Of a DNA stretch of 64,000 bases, positions 60,501 through 64,000 are shown piece after piece. The notes beneath the pieces are model-generated. The model made no database searches. It worked only from the letters and a program-made list of their open reading frames with translations, and had not been told where the DNA came from. The stretch covers positions 2,301,501 to 2,365,500 of the forward strand of contig NC_092602.1 of NCBI RefSeq assembly GCF_047663525.1, written 5' to 3'. The position numbers and the translations under genes are program-made. Source of the stretch: Anas platyrhynchos (taxonomy: Eukaryota; Chordata; Aves; Anseriformes; Anatidae). Each line of letters opens with the position of its first letter. The first letter of the stretch is position 1.

Positions 60501-61851
60501 CAAAGGCATTGTAGAGATGTACTATATCCTCAGCTGCAATAAGGATGGGCCCAGAAAACCAGAGGAATTGAACAGGAGGAGCTTTCCCCTAAAAATGAAG
60601 AAGCATGGGTTGGAAATACTGCTTACTTATTCTATTTTGCAAGTCATTGCCTGCCTGCAGAGGGAGACAGTTCCAAGACCACAAAAAAAAGCTGTGGTCT
60701 GATCATGACAACACTTGCGCAGAAGTTAGTAGCTGTGTTGGCACATTTACGTGTAGAGGACATGACTGTTACCAAATCAAGCTGCTGATTAGCAATGGTC
60801 AAAAGCAGATCTAAGGTTGGAGCCTCTTCAAAACTGACTTCTTCCAGGTGGAATCCTAATGTTCATCTACTTAAGATAAAAGATGAGATACTTTGCACTG
60901 TGTTCTCTGTCTCTGCCACCACTGTGCCTTGTCATCTTCTCCCAAGCATAATGTGGATTCTAACTCATTGTCTGTTATGTCATATCCATAGAGCAGTAAT
61001 AGAAAAGGATTTCATGGTCTGCACATTATGTTGTATATAGTTATTATTCGGTTGCAAAACACATTCTTTTATCCCAAAGTCAGTGTTTCCCCTGTGAATG
61101 TTTGCTTTGGAGATGTCACAATATATGGAAACTGCAAGGCCTCTCTCATGTCTTTGAAATTTGTGAATCAGAAGTGATTTGATGCACACATGCTTTCCAT
61201 TAAACAAAAGGGAGAAAAAGAAATGTTGTACCCACCCCAAGAACGACATTCATGCACATTTCATCCAAAATCATGGGGTGCCTGAGGACATCCTTACTGT
61301 TAAGTAAAGTCCGCATTCCATTCAGAGACTGAATGACTACAGACTGCACAGTAATATTAACCTGAAAAACAAATCCATGTAATTTCTGAGTATTATGTTT
61401 AATTATTTTTGTCTTTTTCTGTATCATTTTATTTGTGACTGTTCTGCAGGGACAGCAGTTAAAAATCCTTTGAGCAACTGCTATGTTACATGTATTGCTG
61501 AAGTTTCTACAACAAAAGGTTCTATTTTTAAGCAACTAAAATTAGCTAATAGAGTTGTATATGGGGGCAATGCGTCAGGCTTAAGTGTCTGCAGATAGTA
61601 TATTATCTTGCTGGTAGCATATTACCTTGGAGTTGCTCAGTATCATTACTGATTTGAAAATGCAGCAATTGTGCCCTAAGACCTGTATAGGGGATTTTCA
61701 CTTTATTTTTTGATGTAAAGATTAAGGCTAAAGTCACTGTTCTGATGAAGTCAGTGAAAAACTCCCACTGACTATAATAGAGCAAGAATTTTACCCCCAG
61801 CTGTTCCAACTAAGTTAGAAAGATACTTACCATCTGACTTGATTTGGGCAC
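57583..61851 (-). CDS. TCTN1: TCTN1, tectonic-1, C-terminal half (gene runs off right edge)
   Basis: Tectonic-1 is a secreted or membrane-linked part of the ciliary transition-zone (MKS/B9) complex, needed for ciliogenesis and Hedgehog signalling. Eight exons are visible in transcription order: 61851-61831, 61361-61236, 60381-60256, 59872-59790, 59495-59355, 59085-58929, 58207-58082, 57726-57583. They join in phase to 307 codons plus TAA. Diagnostic segments match human TCTN1 as I recall it: [42 protein letters not shown] with [51 protein letters not shown], and the end [14 protein letters not shown]. Conserved cysteines (QDCLA, SGCKL, KCQ) are kept. The intron between the fourth and fifth visible exons is AT-AC type. 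The N-terminal ~270 residues, signal peptide and Cys-rich region are outside the window. It is convergent with HVCN1. Confidence 0.93.
59496..59789 (-). other. TCTN1: U12-type AT-AC intron of TCTN1
   Basis: On the minus strand the intron begins ATATCCTTT (59789-59781), the U12 5' splice-site consensus. It ends AC at 59497-59496, with a branch-site-like CCCTTTAAC whose adenosine is about 11 nt from the end. No GT-AG pair joins these exons in frame without losing conserved residues. With AT-AC borders, AA plus G gives Lys and the reading KPQK-SGIIQS aligns with human QPHKGSGIIQT. Confidence 0.88.
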
Positions 61852-61861
61852 CTAGAGGACA

Positions 61862-63340
61862 ATAAAAGAACAATTTCAAACAATAGCAAAGGTATGAACT
61901 ATTACAAGTAGCAGTTAAGGTTTAATTGCTTTGCCTGTTTAACTCTCTATCATTGCAATGAGTTTTTCATAGTGAAAGTCACTGGATATACACTACAGTA
62001 TTCAGACAGTCTGAAATAACTGCTATTTGGGGCTATCATGCAAAATCTTAACAGTCCAAACTTCTTCCCCTCACAGTAATGGGAAAATTTCGTAGTGACT
62101 GCCATCAGTTTTGTACCAGGCCAAGCTTTGATACACTCCCAGCAAATATGCAGGGCATTCAGTAAGTACAAGACAGATCTAGTAATTCCCCTTGACACTC
62201 TCCAACTCAGAACTAAGAAATACTAGAAAAGTTTGCTTACATCAGGAAGGAGAAAGGCAACTCAGTTTGGCATGACTGCTGCTGTGTATCATTTTGTTTG
62301 GCCTATTCAGGACCTCGGAGAACACTGTTCCTATTACAGATCTGTGCAAAAACACTTGTAACTATTCATAGACTGCCAATTTAGGAAATCTGCCAGGCTG
62401 TTCATACCCAAAGAAATGAAGAGCTTTTGTTGTCTCATTCTGATGGTAACGAGTCCATAATTTCATGGTCTCTAAGGAGAGAAATGAGAAGCAAGTCCTC
62501 CCATGTTGTTATATAGTGCGTGGTTATGCGCAGTTGCCCTGTTGGAAAATTTCCACCAAATTTTCATGGAAAGGCAGAAATGTCAGACCCAGGTCACCAA
62601 TCAGGGTTACAAAATACCAACAAGAGAGCACCATTTTTTTAAAGGTTTTACTTTAGTGGCTTCCCAGTGAGCGCTTGATTTCCATGTTTGGGAAGAGACC
62701 AAAAATTGCACTTTGACCATGCTATACACAGCATGAAGCATCACAAGGTTATGAGTATTTTGCTAGAGGTTTCCAACCACCTGAAATGCCTCTTGGGTCT
62801 GTTGGACACGCCAGGGAAGAGAACACAAATGAACTGCAACAACTGCTGAGACCTTCATATCATTCAAGTTGGCCTGGCAGTGAGCATGGGTTCATAATTA
62901 TGTTTTTTTTTCCTGAAAGGTACGAGTCCTCTCACCGGGGGCTCAACCCAGCAAGCCTCCCTGGGCTGAAATACTTTGTCATTTCTTTTGCCAGCAGCTC
63001 CACCTGCTGGCACTGGAAAGGCTCCCTGCTCTGCCCTGTGACCATCCTGTCCCCAAAATTAAATCACTTTTCTATTGACATCTTCAGCTCCTTTTCAGAA
63101 GGGGAGATGCCAACAGAAAAGCTTTAGTGTCTCTTTGACCTTCTCCAGTTCTTGCACTTGATCCTTCAATGTCCAATATATTTCAGACATAAATCTGCAC
63201 TATATTAAGCTGGGACAGTAATTGGCAATCAGCATGTGGGTACCACGTCATGTACTGTTCTAGTCAGGAAGGGAAATTAATCTTTTAATTAAAAACATTC
63301 AACTGCCTGGAGCTTATCCTGATGGATGTTTTTTCTTTTC
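61862..63340 (-). other. TCTN1: TCTN1 intron (5' part continues off window)
   Basis: The minus strand shows no exon matching the TCTN1 segment that should precede VPKSSQM, so this is most likely one intron of at least 2.1 kb. AT-rich, no recognised repeat. Confidence 0.5.
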
Positions 63341-63351
63341 TGGTTCTGCAG

Positions 63352-63528
63352 CCACCAAAAACTCTAATGTTGGGTGCGTATGGAAATGTTCAACACCCTT
63401 CTGAAGCAGAGTTTTATGCACCTCTTCCACAGCAGAATGATCAAAAGCTAAGATTTGTGGCCAACCGTTTGCTGTTTTCAATCATGTACTCAAATATGAG
63501 GAGAATGGTCCCACCTGTGAGAGTGTGA
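63352..63528 (+). CDS. candidate terminal coding exon of an unidentified plus-strand gene
   Basis: A plus-strand segment of 58 codons plus TGA follows a good acceptor: a T-rich tract (about 63329-63347) and CTGCAG ending at 63351. It starts PPKTLMLGAYGNVQHPSEAE and ends NMRRMVPPVRV. Codon usage is mixed, residue composition is protein-like and no repeat family is evident. I do not recognise the protein. It lies in what should be a TCTN1 intron on the opposite strand, so it would belong to a nested gene or a gene whose earlier exons I could not identify. Variant poly(A) signals (ATTAAA near 63606 and 63632) follow. An in-frame ATG at 63322 in the pyrimidine tract makes a single-exon reading possible but unlikely. 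Chance cannot be excluded. Confidence 0.35.
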   Translation, partial: PPKTLMLGAYGNVQHPSEAEFYAPLPQQNDQKLRFVANRLLFSIMYSNMRRMVPPVRV

Positions 63529-63529
63529 A

Positions 63530-64000
63530 CTACTTAGTGGGCTTTACCTTACTATCAATAGCTTGGGAACCTGTGAAGAGACTGAAAGCTTATACAGGGT
63601 ACTAATTAAATGAATGTAAATAATTGCATACATTAAAAACATTTTAATGGCAGAAAGTATGCTGTTTCTTCATGACCTTCAGCTTCTGGAATTATCTGGA
63701 GCTACATGTATTAAGTTAAGGTATTATATAGCTCAATTTCAATTTTGCATACGTGTTTGTTGTGGGTTTTTTTGTTTGTTTGTTTTTGTCTTCCTCAACA
63801 TCTGCATAGGGGACTTATGTATAAATAAGATATTTTCCACCAGTTCAAAAAAGAATGAAAAAGTAGGCTTAGCTTTGAAAAACTGCCAGAGACTGGATGT
63901 GGTAGTAGGTTGGATAAGAACAAGTCTGCTCTCTGAGGGATATAAGGTGAAAGTCCTTGAGAAGTGTAGGGGAGACCTATCACATATGTGCGATACCTCT
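63530..64000. other. right edge, no feature supported
   Basis: AT-rich DNA with a T/G run near 63756-63789. It is expected to be TCTN1 intron; nothing else is seen. Confidence 0.4.

Noticed and set aside
62786-63127. 113-codon plus-strand frame as an upstream partner of the orphan exon at 63352.
   Set aside because: No good donor at its end and no protein-like conservation signal; it was not linked.

Overview
The window looks like avian nuclear DNA. It has vertebrate genes with GT-AG introns, two CR1 LINE fragments typical of birds, GC-rich intergenic sequence full of C/G homopolymers, and compact genes. The gene order CUX2 (-), MYL2 (+), CCDC63 (-), PPP1CC (+), HVCN1 (+), TCTN1 (-) is the mirror image of human 12q24.11 as I know it. 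That makes this the conserved block usually found on a bird microchromosome (chicken chromosome 15). I cannot name the species.

Layout. 1-3.1 kb: the CpG-rich 5' end of CUX2 on the minus strand, with one short first coding exon; the rest of the gene lies beyond the left edge. 3.1-8.6 kb: intergenic DNA with a 460-bp polypyrimidine tract, a G-rich GACA region and an AT-rich island. 8.6-11.9 kb: the complete seven-exon MYL2 gene (cardiac/slow-muscle myosin regulatory light chain), with its HF-1/MEF2 promoter module and poly(A) signal. 11.9-12.1 kb: a CR1 fragment. 12.4-17.75 kb: a complete CCDC63 model in eleven coding exons on the minus strand, convergent with MYL2; every exon joins in phase to give 551 codons. 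An (TTAGGG)8 array sits just upstream of its start. 17.9-32.1 kb: about 14 kb with no gene I can support. 32.1-48.3 kb: complete PPP1CC (protein phosphatase 1 gamma, 323 aa, seven coding exons). 52.9-56.2 kb: complete HVCN1 coding region (voltage-gated proton channel, 237 aa, five coding exons). 57.6-61.85 kb: the 3' eight coding exons of TCTN1 (tectonic-1) on the minus strand, convergent with HVCN1; the 5' exons lie beyond the right edge. One TCTN1 intron has all the hallmarks of a U12-type AT-AC intron. At 63.35-63.53 kb a plus-strand segment looks like an unidentified terminal coding exon inside a TCTN1 intron.

The genes form no single pathway: muscle contraction (MYL2), ciliary/sperm axoneme structure (CCDC63, TCTN1), general dephosphorylation (PPP1CC), proton efflux (HVCN1) and neuronal transcription control (CUX2). 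They are neighbours by old vertebrate synteny. The most unusual signals are the AT-AC intron, a promoter-like array of three CCAAT boxes spaced exactly 30 bp plus a TATA box in the last CCDC63 intron, the interstitial telomeric array, and the orphan exon.
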